DNA of 59,873 nt, from positions 1 to 59,873 of the forward strand of contig JACPWG010000102.1 of assembly GCA_016197205.1 (NCBI GenBank), read 5' to 3'. The stretch is from Planctomycetota bacterium (GTDB lineage: Bacteria; Planctomycetota; MHYJ01; WSZJ01; JACPWG01). Shown in pieces: positions 16,798 through 26,784 of this stretch. Position numbers and translations under genes: made by a program. The notes under the pieces were generated by a model that did no database searches, was not told where the DNA came from, and saw only the letters and a list, made by a program, of their open reading frames with translations. The number at the start of each line of letters is the position of its first letter. Within the stretch, counting starts at the first letter, position 1.

Positions 16798-17247
16798 TCA
16801 GTTTACCTGGACGGAATTGAGCACATACCTGCGCCCGGACAACCGCACCTCGATCAAGAGCACTCGCGACTCCCCACGCCCGCCGGGAGCGCTGTACCGA
16901 TAATCGTATGCCGCACTGGTGTCCGAAGTCCACTTCCGGAAGGTCACGCCCTTTACGTCCACCTCGCTGAAATACTTCTGTAGCACGCGCTCAGCCTGAT
17001 CGCGGGACAGCAGGCCGCGCACGGAGCCGAGGTCGAAGTAGACCTTTTCACCCTCGCCCGCCGGGAAGTACTGAAGCACTCCGCCTACACTCTCCGACTG
17101 CCAGCAGCCCGCCACGCCGTTCAGCGCCTGCCGGGCAGCGCCATCCGGATCCGCCCCCGCGGGACGGGCATGCTGGACGAGCACGAGGACGACCATGCCG
17201 AGCAGCCGCAGCAGCAGCAGCGTAACTCCGCAGCGATCTCCACGCAT
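16798..17247 (-). CDS. Secreted small protein, DUF4783-like
   Basis: A 149-residue protein with a signal peptide (VTLLLLRLLGMVVLVLVQHARPAGA). The mature part, with RGLLSRDQAERVLQKYFSEV, TFRKWTSDTSAAYDYRY and SGRRYVLNSVQV, resembles the NTF2-like DUF4783 fold, in which a helix bearing QAE.V precedes a beta-sheet. ATG 17247 was chosen because the signal peptide begins there; a longer frame extends upstream but has no such features. It is encoded convergent to parB and 234 bp from the NtrC-type regulator. Function is unknown. Confidence 0.6.
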   Translation of the reverse strand: MRGDRCGVTLLLLRLLGMVVLVLVQHARPAGADPDGAARQALNGVAGCWQSESVGGVLQYFPAGEGEKVYFDLGSVRGLLSRDQAERVLQKYFSEVDVKGVTFRKWTSDTSAAYDYRYSAPGGRGESRVLLIEVRLSGRRYVLNSVQVN

Positions 17248-17481
17248 CGGACTCGTCTCCACGCCCGCGACCAAAAAACCGAATCTAGCTTGAAGGCAAT
17301 CTACCCAAAGCAAATCATCGGCCGACAACGCATGCAAAGTGCAACATGTTTTGCGACAAGATATAGAATATTCAACACTTGCGATGCGCCCGCAAGAGCT
17401 GGCCAGGATTCGAGACACTGGGAACAGTCTAGCGGGAAGCGACCCCCTCCTCATCCCCCCCGCCAATGCCCTTCCTTCCCC
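17248..17481. other. Relatively A+T-rich gap
   Basis: The sequence around 17270-17390 is clearly more A+T-rich than its surroundings and contains several TATA-like tracts. It probably carries the promoter of the secreted small protein. No specific box could be fixed. Confidence 0.35.
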
Positions 17482-18828
<1,347 letters not shown>

Positions 18829-18872
18829 GGGCTCCTCTTCCCTTGTCCCTCGTCCGACGGCGGGGTCTTGAT

Positions 18873-18890
18873 CTAGGGTATTCACCCTAG
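18873..18890. promoter_or_regulatory. Perfect inverted repeat upstream of the NtrC-type regulator
   Basis: CTAGGGT-ATTC-ACCCTAG has 7-bp arms and a 4-bp centre, 45 bp upstream of the regulator's start codon. Position and symmetry suggest an operator, possibly for autoregulation. Confidence 0.45.
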
Positions 18891-18984
18891 GGCGCCCGCG
18901 CAGCACCGCCGATTATAGAACGCGGGCGGGATCCCTGTCAACCGCCGTGACCGGGAACGGGCGCCGGCGGGGGGCGTGGGCCAC

Positions 18985-19009
18985 CGGCTCCGCCGGGACG
19001 CCGGAGCCG
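18985..19009. other. Stable hairpin in the divergent control region
   Basis: CGGCTCCG and CGGAGCCG form 8-bp perfect arms around a 9-nt loop. No T-run follows, so it is not a standard terminator. It may be structural or part of a protein-binding site. Confidence 0.35.
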
Positions 19010-19018
19010 CTCCCCGCC

Positions 19019-19035
19019 ATGACGCACTGCGTCAT
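19019..19035. promoter_or_regulatory. 17-bp palindrome, candidate regulator-binding site
   Basis: ATGACGCA-C-TGCGTCAT is a perfect dyad with 8-bp arms. It lies between the divergent NtrC-type regulator and hybrid kinase genes, where an enhancer-type site for an NtrC family protein would be expected. Binding is inference. Confidence 0.45.
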
Positions 19036-19174
19036 CATCGCCCGCGCAGGGGGGCAGGTCCCCTTCAGACACGGCGGGCTCGGGCCGTCCGCTCACGGCC
19101 TGGGCACGAGCGGCGCGTCCAGGACGCCCGCGAGGAACAGGGCGTAGTGGATCCTCCTGTCGTTCCTCCTCTCC

Positions 19175-19203
19175 TTGACAATGCCGGGGGTCCGCCGGAT
19201 AAT
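19175..19203 (+). promoter_or_regulatory. Sigma-70-type promoter of the CHASE4 hybrid kinase
   Basis: TTGACA and GATAAT are separated by 17 bases; the -35 is perfect and the -10 matches 5 of 6. The transcript would begin near 19210 and carry a leader of ~265 nt before the GTG start. Confidence 0.7.
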
Positions 19204-19473
19204 CCCGCCAAGAGGCGCGCGCTTCGACGACGGCCCCTCTCTTCCCGCCGGGCCACGTCCCTCCCCGGGAACATCGCCTTGTGGTGTCGAGCGCTCGAAG
19301 CGTGCGCGGGTTGGGCACGGTCTCTCCTGCACGGCCGGAGGTTGAGGGGTGAAGAGGCGCAGCGGTCGCGGGCACCCGGCTCAGGGCGGCGCCCGGGGTG
19401 CGCTCCGGCTCCACGGCAAGGGTCCGTCCGCGTCGCCGCTGGGTGCCCTGCGCGGCCAGGGCAGGGTGCACTC

Positions 19474-22071
19474 GTGAGTCTGCGGACGAGGACGCTCCTG
19501 ATCGTCGCTTTGACGTTGGTCGCGTTGGTGCTCGCCCTCTACGCGCTCACCGCGCGCATTTGGATGGCGAGCATCGCGGTCCTCGAGGACCACGAGGTCC
19601 GGCGGGACGTCGAACGCGCCGAGCTGGCCCTCCGGAACGAGATCGCCCACCTGTCCTCGATCACGACCGACTGGGGGGACTGGGACGATACCTACGCCTT
19701 CGTCGAGGACGGCAACGAAAACTACGTCGCGACCAACCTCACGCCGCCCAGTCTGGCGAAGATCGACCTTCACGTGATGGTCTTCGCCCACTCGAGCGGA
19801 CGGATCGTGAAGGCGATGGCCGTCGACTTGAAGACGCAGGCGGAGGCGAGCGTGCCCGTCAGCTTCCGCGAGCGCCTCGATCCCGCGCTGCACGGCGGCG
19901 AGGAGGCGGCGGTTTGCGCCGGTCTCGTACGGCTGGACGAAGGCATCCTCATGCTGGCCGCCCGCCGTTGCCTGACCAGCCGGCACACGGGCCCTCCCCG
20001 CGGCATGGTCCTCTTCGGCCGGTTCGTCGACGCGGACCTCCTCGCGCGCCTTTCGGCCCAGACCCAGCTCAGCCTCTCCCTCCACAGTCGCGACGAGCCG
20101 GGGCTGGCGCCCGAGCTCCGTCAGGCCTTCCGGGACATGAGTCCGGAGCGGAAGACGCTCCTGCGCCCCCTCGACGAAGCTACGTATGCCGGCTACGTTC
20201 TCCTGCAGCCGGCCTACGGCGAGTCCGCCTTCCTGCTGGCCGTCTCGGTCCCGCGCGGGATCCGCGCGGAGGGGCGCAGCGGTCTTCGGTACCTCGTCGG
20301 GGGGATCCTCCTCTCCGCCTTTGTTTTCGGCGCGATGACGCTGCTCGTCATCGAGCGTCAGGTCCTCGCGAGCCTTCATCGGCTGACGGACGAGGTGCGG
20401 CGGATCGGCTCCGCGCACGACCTCTCGCTTCGCACCAGCGTCCTGCGCAACGACGAGCTGGGACGGATGGCCGCGAGCGTGAACGGCATGCTCGACGCCC
20501 TGGAAACCGCGAATCGCAAGATGGAAGAGTCGGCGCAGGCCCTGCGGAGGAGCGAGGAACGGAACCGTTCCCTCGTGGAGACGGCCGGCAGCGCGATCCT
20601 CCTGGTCTCGGAGGACGGGCGCGTGATGGAATGGAACCCCGAGGCGGAGCGCGTTTTCGGGGTGCCGCGGGCGGAGGCGGTCGGCAAGGAGTACCTGGCT
20701 TCCTTCGTGCCGGAGGACTCCCGGGCGACGGTGGCGACGGACTTTCGCAAGGTCCTCGCGGGGGAACCCACACAGGGGTTCGAGCACGCCGTCCGCAGGC
20801 CGGACGGGACGATCCGCACGCTCCTTTGGAATCTGACGCGCCTGCCGCTTTCGCCGGTCGGAAGGCCGGGCGTGCTCGCGATCGGGCAGGACATCACCGA
20901 GCGCAAGCGGACGGAACAGGCGCTCCACCAGCGGGAGGAACAGCTCCGGCAGGCGCAGAAAATGGAGGCCATCGGCCGGCTCGCCGGCGGGATCGCCCAC
21001 GACTTCAACAATCTGTTGATGGTGGTGCTCGGGTACGCCGAGCTCCTGGTGTCGCGCCTCGGGGACCGCGATCCGCTCAGCACGTTCGCCTCCGAGATCC
21101 GCAAGGCCGGAGAGCGCGCGGCCTCGCTCACCCAGCAGCTCCTCGCCTTCGGCCGAAAGCAGGTCGTCCAGCCCCGACTGCTCGACATGAACGTCTTTGT
21201 GACGGACATGGGCGGGATGCTCCGGCGCATGATCGGAGAGGACATCGAGCTGACCACGAAGCTGCCGCCGGGCCTCGACCGCGTGAAGGTGGACCCGTCG
21301 CAGGTGACGCAGGTGCTTCTCAATCTCGTGGCCAACGCGCGGGACGCCATGCCCAACGGCGGCCGGCTGCTCGTGGAGACCGAGACCGTGGTGCGCTCGC
21401 ACGAAGAGGGCGAAGTGCCTCCCGGCCGCTACGTGGGCCTGCAGGTCACGGACGATGGCCAGGGCATGGAGCCTGAGACCCTGGCGCACATCTTCGAGCC
21501 CTTCTTCACGACGAAGCCGGGAGGCAAGGGGACCGGGCTCGGCCTGGCCACCGTGCACGGGATCGTGCGGCAGAACGAAGGACACATCTCGGTGGAGAGC
21601 GCGCCGGGACGCGGCACCACCATTCGGATTTTGTGGCCGAGCGCAGGCCTCGAACAGGAGCGACCGGCCGCGGCGGAAGAGGCGGCCGCGGCGGCCGCCG
21701 GCGGCTCGGAGACCATCCTCGTGGTCGAGGATCAGCCGAGCGTGCGGGACCTGGCCGCGAAACTCTTGCGGATGCGCGGCTACACGGTCCTGGAGGCGGA
21801 CCAGCCCGACACGGCCGTCCGCCTCTGCCGCGAGCATGCGGACTCCATCGAGCTGCTGCTGACCGACGTGGTCATGCCCAAAATGAACGGGGGCCAGCTC
21901 GCGCAGCTTCTCCTCGCCGAACAGCCGGGGATGAAGGTGCTCTTCATGTCGGGCTACGCCGACGACCCGGAAGTCCGGAAGGCGATCATCACCGGCGCGG
22001 CCTTCTTGCAGAAGCCCTTCACCCCGGTGGCGCTCGCCGGCGCGGTGCGGCGGTTGCTGGACGGGGGGTGA
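19474..22071 (+). CDS. Hybrid sensor histidine kinase: CHASE4-HAMP-PAS-HisKA-HATPase-receiver
   Basis: An 865-residue membrane sensor starting at GTG 19474, where AGGG lies just upstream and the first membrane segment (LLIVALTLVALVLALYAL) begins at once. The periplasmic domain has the CHASE4 signature DWGDWDDTYAFVEDGNENY. A second membrane segment (YLVGGILLSAFVFGAMTLLV) leads into HAMP, PAS (SAILLVSEDGRVMEWN), HisKA (GRLAGGIAHDFNNLL), HATPase (NLVANARDAMP, DDGQGM, GKGTGLGLATVHGIV) and receiver (VVEDQPS, LTDVVMPKMNGG, LQKPFTP). It faces the NtrC-type regulator, a plausible partner, and has its own strong promoter. The frame continues far upstream but without coding features. Confidence 0.92.
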   Translation: MSLRTRTLLIVALTLVALVLALYALTARIWMASIAVLEDHEVRRDVERAELALRNEIAHLSSITTDWGDWDDTYAFVEDGNENYVATNLTPPSLAKIDLHVMVFAHSSGRIVKAMAVDLKTQAEASVPVSFRERLDPALHGGEEAAVCAGLVRLDEGILMLAARRCLTSRHTGPPRGMVLFGRFVDADLLARLSAQTQLSLSLHSRDEPGLAPELRQAFRDMSPERKTLLRPLDEATYAGYVLLQPAYGESAFLLAVSVPRGIRAEGRSGLRYLVGGILLSAFVFGAMTLLVIERQVLASLHRLTDEVRRIGSAHDLSLRTSVLRNDELGRMAASVNGMLDALETANRKMEESAQALRRSEERNRSLVETAGSAILLVSEDGRVMEWNPEAERVFGVPRAEAVGKEYLASFVPEDSRATVATDFRKVLAGEPTQGFEHAVRRPDGTIRTLLWNLTRLPLSPVGRPGVLAIGQDITERKRTEQALHQREEQLRQAQKMEAIGRLAGGIAHDFNNLLMVVLGYAELLVSRLGDRDPLSTFASEIRKAGERAASLTQQLLAFGRKQVVQPRLLDMNVFVTDMGGMLRRMIGEDIELTTKLPPGLDRVKVDPSQVTQVLLNLVANARDAMPNGGRLLVETETVVRSHEEGEVPPGRYVGLQVTDDGQGMEPETLAHIFEPFFTTKPGGKGTGLGLATVHGIVRQNEGHISVESAPGRGTTIRILWPSAGLEQERPAAAEEAAAAAAGGSETILVVEDQPSVRDLAAKLLRMRGYTVLEADQPDTAVRLCREHADSIELLLTDVVMPKMNGGQLAQLLLAEQPGMKVLFMSGYADDPEVRKAIITGAAFLQKPFTPVALAGAVRRLLDGG

Positions 22072-22477
22072 GCGCGGGAAAGAAATCCCAAATCCCAAAA
22101 CGGCGGCGCCTGGGGTGGAGAGCGGCCTAGCGCGGCGGCACGACCGCCCGGAACGGAACCGCGACCGTGAGGGAGCGGTCTCAGCGTGTCCGTCTTCGCC
22201 CTGGGGTTCGATCTCGCATCCGTGCGCGCCATCACGGCGGAGCTTTGCGATCGCACAGCAGTTTGCATCGTTCGTGGTCCGACCTGTCCAGGCGACCGAA
22301 AACCCTCTGCGTCTCAGCGTCTCTGTGGTAAAAAAAAGCTGCCATTTCAGCCACGTTTCCCTCCCCCGGGCGCGGGGGAAAGATCTCCCAGCTTGAACCC
22401 GGCGCGCGAAAATCGCCGCGTCGCCCACTGGCCGTTCAATTCTCAATTCTCAATTCTCCAATCTCCCGGAGTCACCC
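22072..22477. other. Intergenic stretch with repeat fragments
   Basis: No gene was recognised. At 22155-22191 lies a sequence beginning GGAACCGCGACCGTGAGGGA whose near-identical copy at 55004-55207 is split by a 162-bp insertion. Near 22305-22345 is a CTCTGCGTCTC-type word shared with the interior of the 268-bp miniature elements. At 22437-22465 ATTCTC is repeated in tandem. Confidence 0.6.
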
Positions 22478-23593
22478 GTGACGCCCCCTCCTTCCCTCCA
22501 TCGGATCTGCCTCACGGGCGGGCCGTGCGGCGGCAAGACGACCTCGCTCTCGCAGGTTACGGAACGCCTCCAGGCGCTCGGCTACCGTGTGTTCGTCGTC
22601 CCGGAGATTCCGACGATCCTCATCACGGGCGGGGTCTCCTTCCACGACCTCACCCGCGAGCGGCTGCTCCGCCAGGAGGCGCAGCTCCTGCGGCTCCAGC
22701 TTGCGGCCGAGGACGCCTTCACCGAGATCGCGCGGTCCTGCGGCGCGCCCGCGGTCGTCGTGTGCGACCGCGGAACGATGGACGTGTCCGCGTATCTCCC
22801 GCCCGACCTCTGGCAGGCGCTGCTCGACGAAGAGGGCTGGACCGCCGTCGCCCTGCGCGACGCGCGCTACGAGGCGGTCGTGCACCTCGTGAGCGCGGCG
22901 GTAGGCGCCGAGGCCTTTTACACGACGGCGAACAACCCGGCGCGCCACGCGACGGCCGAGCAGGCGCGCGTGCTCGACGCGAAGACCATGGACGCCTGGG
23001 TCGGTCACCCGCGCCTCCGCGTCGTGGACAACGGCAGCGACTTCGCCGGCAAGGTGCGGCGCGTCTGCCGGACCTTCTGCCGGATCGTGGGCGCGCCGGA
23101 GCCGCTCGACCTCGAACGCAAGTTCCTGGTCGGCGCGGCGCCCGCGGCCGACGCGTTTCCCGTGCGCTCCGAGGAGGTCGAGATCGAGCAGACCTATCTG
23201 CTTTCCCCCGACGGCGCGGAGGCGCGCGTTCGACGACGCGGCCGGGACGGCGCGTACGCCTATTTCCACAAGGTGCGCCGGCCCCCGGTCGCCGGCCAAC
23301 GCGTGGAGCTCGAGCGCCGCATCTCCGGGCGACAGTACCTCGGCCTCCTCGCCTCGAAGGACCCCGGCCGTCGCGTCGTACGGAAGCTCCGGCGCTGCTT
23401 CGTCTGGGAAAACGTCTACTTCGAGCTGGACCGCTTTCTGGACCCCGCGCCCGGCCTGCTCCTCCTGGAGGCGGAGGTCGACAGCCTGGCCGCGCCGCTC
23501 GCCCTGCCGCCGTTTGTCCAGATCGAGCACGAGGTCACCGCGGACGCACGCTACAGGAACAACGCCATCGCGAGGGAGACGCCGGGGGCGTGA
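22478..23593 (+). CDS. AAA-type NTPase fused to a CYTH domain
   Basis: A 371-residue two-domain protein. Residues ~8-195 are a P-loop NTPase of the AAA_28 kind, with Walker A GGPCGGKTT, VVVCDRGTMD as a likely Walker B region and an EAFYTTANNPARHAT segment. Residues ~206-365 resemble a CYTH triphosphate tunnel: LDLERKFLVG, EIEQTYLL, ARVRRRG, ELERRISGRQY and VQIEHEVT provide the alternating Glu/Arg/Lys strands. Such fusions occur in eukaryotic TRPL-type proteins and scattered bacteria. The start is GTG with GGAG upstream. A role in handling triphosphate compounds or phosphorylating a small molecule is inference. Confidence 0.75.
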   Translation: MTPPPSLHRICLTGGPCGGKTTSLSQVTERLQALGYRVFVVPEIPTILITGGVSFHDLTRERLLRQEAQLLRLQLAAEDAFTEIARSCGAPAVVVCDRGTMDVSAYLPPDLWQALLDEEGWTAVALRDARYEAVVHLVSAAVGAEAFYTTANNPARHATAEQARVLDAKTMDAWVGHPRLRVVDNGSDFAGKVRRVCRTFCRIVGAPEPLDLERKFLVGAAPAADAFPVRSEEVEIEQTYLLSPDGAEARVRRRGRDGAYAYFHKVRRPPVAGQRVELERRISGRQYLGLLASKDPGRRVVRKLRRCFVWENVYFELDRFLDPAPGLLLLEAEVDSLAAPLALPPFVQIEHEVTADARYRNNAIARETPGA

Positions 23594-23637
23594 GGCCGGG
23601 AGCGCCCGGCCGCCACGCCTCGCACTCGATCCCCGCC

Positions 23638-23666
23638 TTGACAACGCCCCTCCCGCGGGATACGGT
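23638..23666 (+). promoter_or_regulatory. Candidate sigma-70-type promoter before the Uma2 gene
   Basis: TTGACA, 17 bases, then TACGGT (3 of 6 to the -10 consensus), ~35 bp upstream of the start codon. The -35 is perfect and the -10 weak. Confidence 0.4.
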
Positions 23667-23700
23667 AAGGGTTGGGCGGCCGGCACGAAGGAGCATCCTC

Positions 23701-24303
23701 ATGAAACTCGTCTATCTCGAAGCTCCAGAGGGGTTGCTGGCGGAGCGGCGACGTCGGGGGCTCGATCGACGGGATGAAGTTTGGGAAGGAGTGTACCACA
23801 TGGTCCCTCCGCCCGCGGAGGAACACCAGGAGGTCGTCGATCCGCTGTTCGTGCTCTTCTCGAACTACGCGCGCGCCCACCATCTGGGCGTCTTGCGCAC
23901 GCAGAAAGGCGTGCGCGAAGTCTCCGCTCCTCAGGAGAACTACCGCGTCCCCGAATGGATTTTTCTCCGGGCCGGCCGCGAGCACCTCTTGAGGAGAGGC
24001 AGCAGTTACGTGGACGAGGGGCCGGACGTCGTCCTCGAGGTGGCCTCCCCGGACGACGAGACCTACGACAAGATCCCCTTTTACGAGCGCATGGGCGTTG
24101 CGGAAATGGTGATCGTGGAGCGTGATTCGAGGAGCGTCCAGGTTTTGCGCCGCGTCGGAGCCGGCTTCCGTCCCGTCTCGCCGAACCCCGACGGCTGGAT
24201 CCATTGCGCCGGCCTGCGTGCTTTCTTCCGCAGGGAAGAACGCGCCGGCGTACCCCTGCTTCTCGTCCTTCTCGAGCTCGACCAGACGGAGCACGCCGTG
24301 TGA
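23701..24303 (+). CDS. Uma2-family (DUF820) restriction-endonuclease-fold protein
   Basis: A 200-residue protein of the PD-(D/E)xK fold. The core is GPDVVLEVASPDDETYDKI followed by YERMGVAEMVIVERDSRSVQVL, matching the usual D...E.x.SP...D...K...Y...GV pattern. Uma2 proteins are abundant in cyanobacteria and Planctomycetota and often lack a known target. ATG 23701 is preceded by AAGGAG. A HEAT-repeat gene starts 49 bp downstream on the same strand. Nuclease activity is assumed from the fold only. Confidence 0.85.
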   Translation: MKLVYLEAPEGLLAERRRRGLDRRDEVWEGVYHMVPPPAEEHQEVVDPLFVLFSNYARAHHLGVLRTQKGVREVSAPQENYRVPEWIFLRAGREHLLRRGSSYVDEGPDVVLEVASPDDETYDKIPFYERMGVAEMVIVERDSRSVQVLRRVGAGFRPVSPNPDGWIHCAGLRAFFRREERAGVPLLLVLLELDQTEHAV

Positions 24304-24352
24304 GTGCGCGGTCGCCGCACAAAAAGAAGCCCAGCTCTCCCTTTTTCGAGCC

Positions 24353-26509
24353 ATGGCCGTGCTCGAACCGAAGAGGCTCAACGCTCGATTGTTGCCGCGG
24401 ACTCGCCGGGGGCGAGGCCGAAGGCTCAGCCCGCGCACCGGATCGCGCGCCGGCGCACTCGCGCTCTCCTTGGCGCTTCTGTTCCTGCTCGCGCCCCTCG
24501 CGACGGGGGAGCCCCCGGCGACGAACCCCGCCTCCACAGAAACGCTCCTGGAGCGGGCCCGCACCGGGACTTCGGAGCAGCGGCGCTCGGCCATCCAGGA
24601 GCTGTCCCCGGAGGGCTGCGCGGACGTGCGCGTCGTCGCGCTCCTCGTCGCGACGGCCCAGGACTCGGAGGTGGCCGTTCGCAACGCCGCGATCGCGGCG
24701 TTGCGGCGCATCGGCCCACCGGCACGGGAAGCCGCCGACCTCCTTGCCGAACGGATGACCTCTCCCGATGCCGAAACCCGTGCGCTGGCGTGGGAGGCCT
24801 TCCTCGCGGTCGGGCCGTCGACCAGCCAAGCGGCCCGTGCCTTCGCTCACAGGTTCGTGGAGAGACCATTCGTCGAGAGGGACGCGGCCGTTGCCGCGCT
24901 GCGTCGGCTCCGCGAGAGTCCCGCGGGGGCCGTGCTTTCGCTCCTGCGCTCCACCTCCAGGTCGGCACTTGAACTGCAAACGGGGCGATTGCTCGGGAGC
25001 ATTCGCCCCGTCGAGCCCGCGGTCGTGGACGGCCTCGTTTCGGCCCTGGACGACGAGAATGCGTGGGTCCGCTACGACGCGGCCGAGGGCCTGCGGGCGG
25101 CCGGTCCCGAGGCACAACGGGCCATCTTGCCCCTCCTCTCCGCCCTTGCCTCCAGCACCACGCCGGATTCTTCCCTGCCACTGCAACTGCTCGGTCGCAT
25201 CCTTACGAAGCGCGATCTTCGCGACCTCCTGCTATACCTTCGCGATCCGCGGCCGTGGCTCCGCCTTGGCGCAGCTCGTGCACTTCCGCTCATCAGCGGT
25301 GGGGAACGGTCCGTCGCCGAAGAGCTCTCTGCGTCCCTCTCGGATGTGGAGCCTTCCCTGCGTCTCGCCGGCCTCAAGACCTTGCGAAGTCTGGGTGAGG
25401 CCGGCCGCTCCGCATGCCCCGCAATCGAATTGCTCGCCGCCGACCCGGTCCCGGAAATTCGGCTCCTGGCCGTGCAAGTGCTCGCGGCCCTCGACCGCGA
25501 GGCGGCGGTGTGCGCGCCGCCCCTCGTGGGCGTCCTGCTGGCGGAGCAGTTTGCCGTTCGTCGGGAAGCGGCTGCGACGCTGATCGGTCTTCGTTGCCGC
25601 GGCACGGTCGCGGTCGCCCTCCTCTCGCCGGGGCTTGCCGCGGCGGACCCTGTCTGCCGGGGTGTAGCCGCAACGACCATCGGACGCTTCGCGGACTCCG
25701 CCGACGAGGCCTTCCGCTCCCTCCTGCCCGCGCTCGACGACGCCTCGCCTGAAGTCCGAACACCGACGTGCTGGGCGCTCGGGTTGCTGAGCGCGCGGGC
25801 GAGCCCAGCCGGGGTCGCAAGCATCGTCGCCCGAGTCGTGGACCGACTCTCCGACCAGGATGGGGCGGTGCGCATCGCCGCCTATTCGTCGCTCCGGCGC
25901 ATCGGCGCGTCTGCCGCCGTGCCGCTCGCCCAGTCGCTCGGGCAGGCCGGCGTCGACGCGACCGGAAGGCGGGACGCCGCGCGCCTCTTGCTGGACCTGG
26001 GCGCGGAGGCTCACGCGGCCGCGGCGCTGCTCGGCGCACGCCTCTCGGACCCGGACCTCGTGGTCCGGCGCTGGGTCGCGCGGACGCTGGCGGAGATCGG
26101 GGCGGACGCGGAAGAAGCCCTCGACGCGCTCGGGCCCGCGCTCGCGGGCGGGGACCGGGACGTGAATTTCTCGGTGCTCTGCGCGCTCTCCCGGCTGGGC
26201 CCGGCCGCGGGGTCGGCGGCGCCGCATGTCGCCAAGCTCCTGGAGGCCTCCGATCCCGACCTCCGTCGGACCGCGGCCGAGGTCCTGGGCGCGATGGGAA
26301 CGATGGCGGGCCAGGGCTCGGTCGACCCGCTCGTTCGTGCGCTCCTGGACCCCGATCCGGGCGTTCGTGCGGCGGCGACCGCCGCGCTCGGTCGCATGAG
26401 CTGGGTCGCGCGCTCCGCGGAAACGGCGCTGCGCCGGCAACTGGACGATCCCGAGCTCCGGGTCCAGGCCGAGGCCCGCCGCGCCCTGGGCCGGGTCGCC
26501 GGGGACTAG
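24353..26509 (+). CDS. Exported or membrane-anchored HEAT-repeat protein
   Basis: A 718-residue protein with a basic N-terminus and one hydrophobic stretch (GALALSLALLFLLAPLATG) acting as signal or anchor. The rest is a chain of roughly 16-18 HEAT/PBS-lyase-type repeats of ~35-40 residues, each with a pattern like EVRTPTCWALGLLSA, DLVVRRWVARTLAEIG or GVRAAATAALGRMSW. Such solenoids are protein-interaction scaffolds. It follows the Uma2 gene by 49 bp. No enzymatic domain is visible. ATG 24353 places the signal segment properly. Confidence 0.85.
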   Translation: MAVLEPKRLNARLLPRTRRGRGRRLSPRTGSRAGALALSLALLFLLAPLATGEPPATNPASTETLLERARTGTSEQRRSAIQELSPEGCADVRVVALLVATAQDSEVAVRNAAIAALRRIGPPAREAADLLAERMTSPDAETRALAWEAFLAVGPSTSQAARAFAHRFVERPFVERDAAVAALRRLRESPAGAVLSLLRSTSRSALELQTGRLLGSIRPVEPAVVDGLVSALDDENAWVRYDAAEGLRAAGPEAQRAILPLLSALASSTTPDSSLPLQLLGRILTKRDLRDLLLYLRDPRPWLRLGAARALPLISGGERSVAEELSASLSDVEPSLRLAGLKTLRSLGEAGRSACPAIELLAADPVPEIRLLAVQVLAALDREAAVCAPPLVGVLLAEQFAVRREAAATLIGLRCRGTVAVALLSPGLAAADPVCRGVAATTIGRFADSADEAFRSLLPALDDASPEVRTPTCWALGLLSARASPAGVASIVARVVDRLSDQDGAVRIAAYSSLRRIGASAAVPLAQSLGQAGVDATGRRDAARLLLDLGAEAHAAAALLGARLSDPDLVVRRWVARTLAEIGADAEEALDALGPALAGGDRDVNFSVLCALSRLGPAAGSAAPHVAKLLEASDPDLRRTAAEVLGAMGTMAGQGSVDPLVRALLDPDPGVRAAATAALGRMSWVARSAETALRRQLDDPELRVQAEARRALGRVAGD

Positions 26510-26544
26510 CGACCCGTCAACGATGAAACTTCCAGTGGAGTCCA

Positions 26545-26596
26545 AGTAGACGCGGCATCCTGCCGCTTCCGGACGCGGCCGGAGGCCGCGCCTACT
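26545..26596. repeat. GC-rich imperfect inverted repeat in the gap before endonuclease Q
   Basis: AGTAGACGCGGC and GCCGCGCCTACT pair in 11 of 12 positions around a GC-rich interior that itself can fold. The same gap holds CGATGCCTGGGGGCGCGG (26659-26676), repeated exactly at 59677-59694. These look like dispersed intergenic repeats. Confidence 0.5.
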
Positions 26597-26784
26597 CGGA
26601 CAGACCCATAGAATCGACGTTGACGGGACATGAGTGGCCCGTTGACGAAGTCCGAACACGATGCCTGGGGGCGCGGGCCTCCGGTCCGCGCGAAGGGCCA
26701 CAAAAGCCGCCACTTGCGGTGACGCCATCGACGACTGGTTCCGAAGTTCGTCCATGGGCCACTCGCGCCCGGAGGGGACCCAGC

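Noticed and set aside
19093..19332. Minus-strand frame ending ALFLAGVLDAPLVPRP in the divergent control region
   Set aside because: It overlaps a strong promoter on the other strand, its upstream part is compositionally random, and it has no start signal.
19310..19340. Possible sigma-54 promoter (GGGCACG...CTGCA) before the CHASE4 kinase
   Set aside because: The spacing between the GG and GC elements is wrong, and a consensus sigma-70 promoter lies nearby.
22170..22260. GGGTTCGATCTC as a possible tRNA T-arm
   Set aside because: No matching acceptor, D-arm or anticodon arm could be drawn around it.
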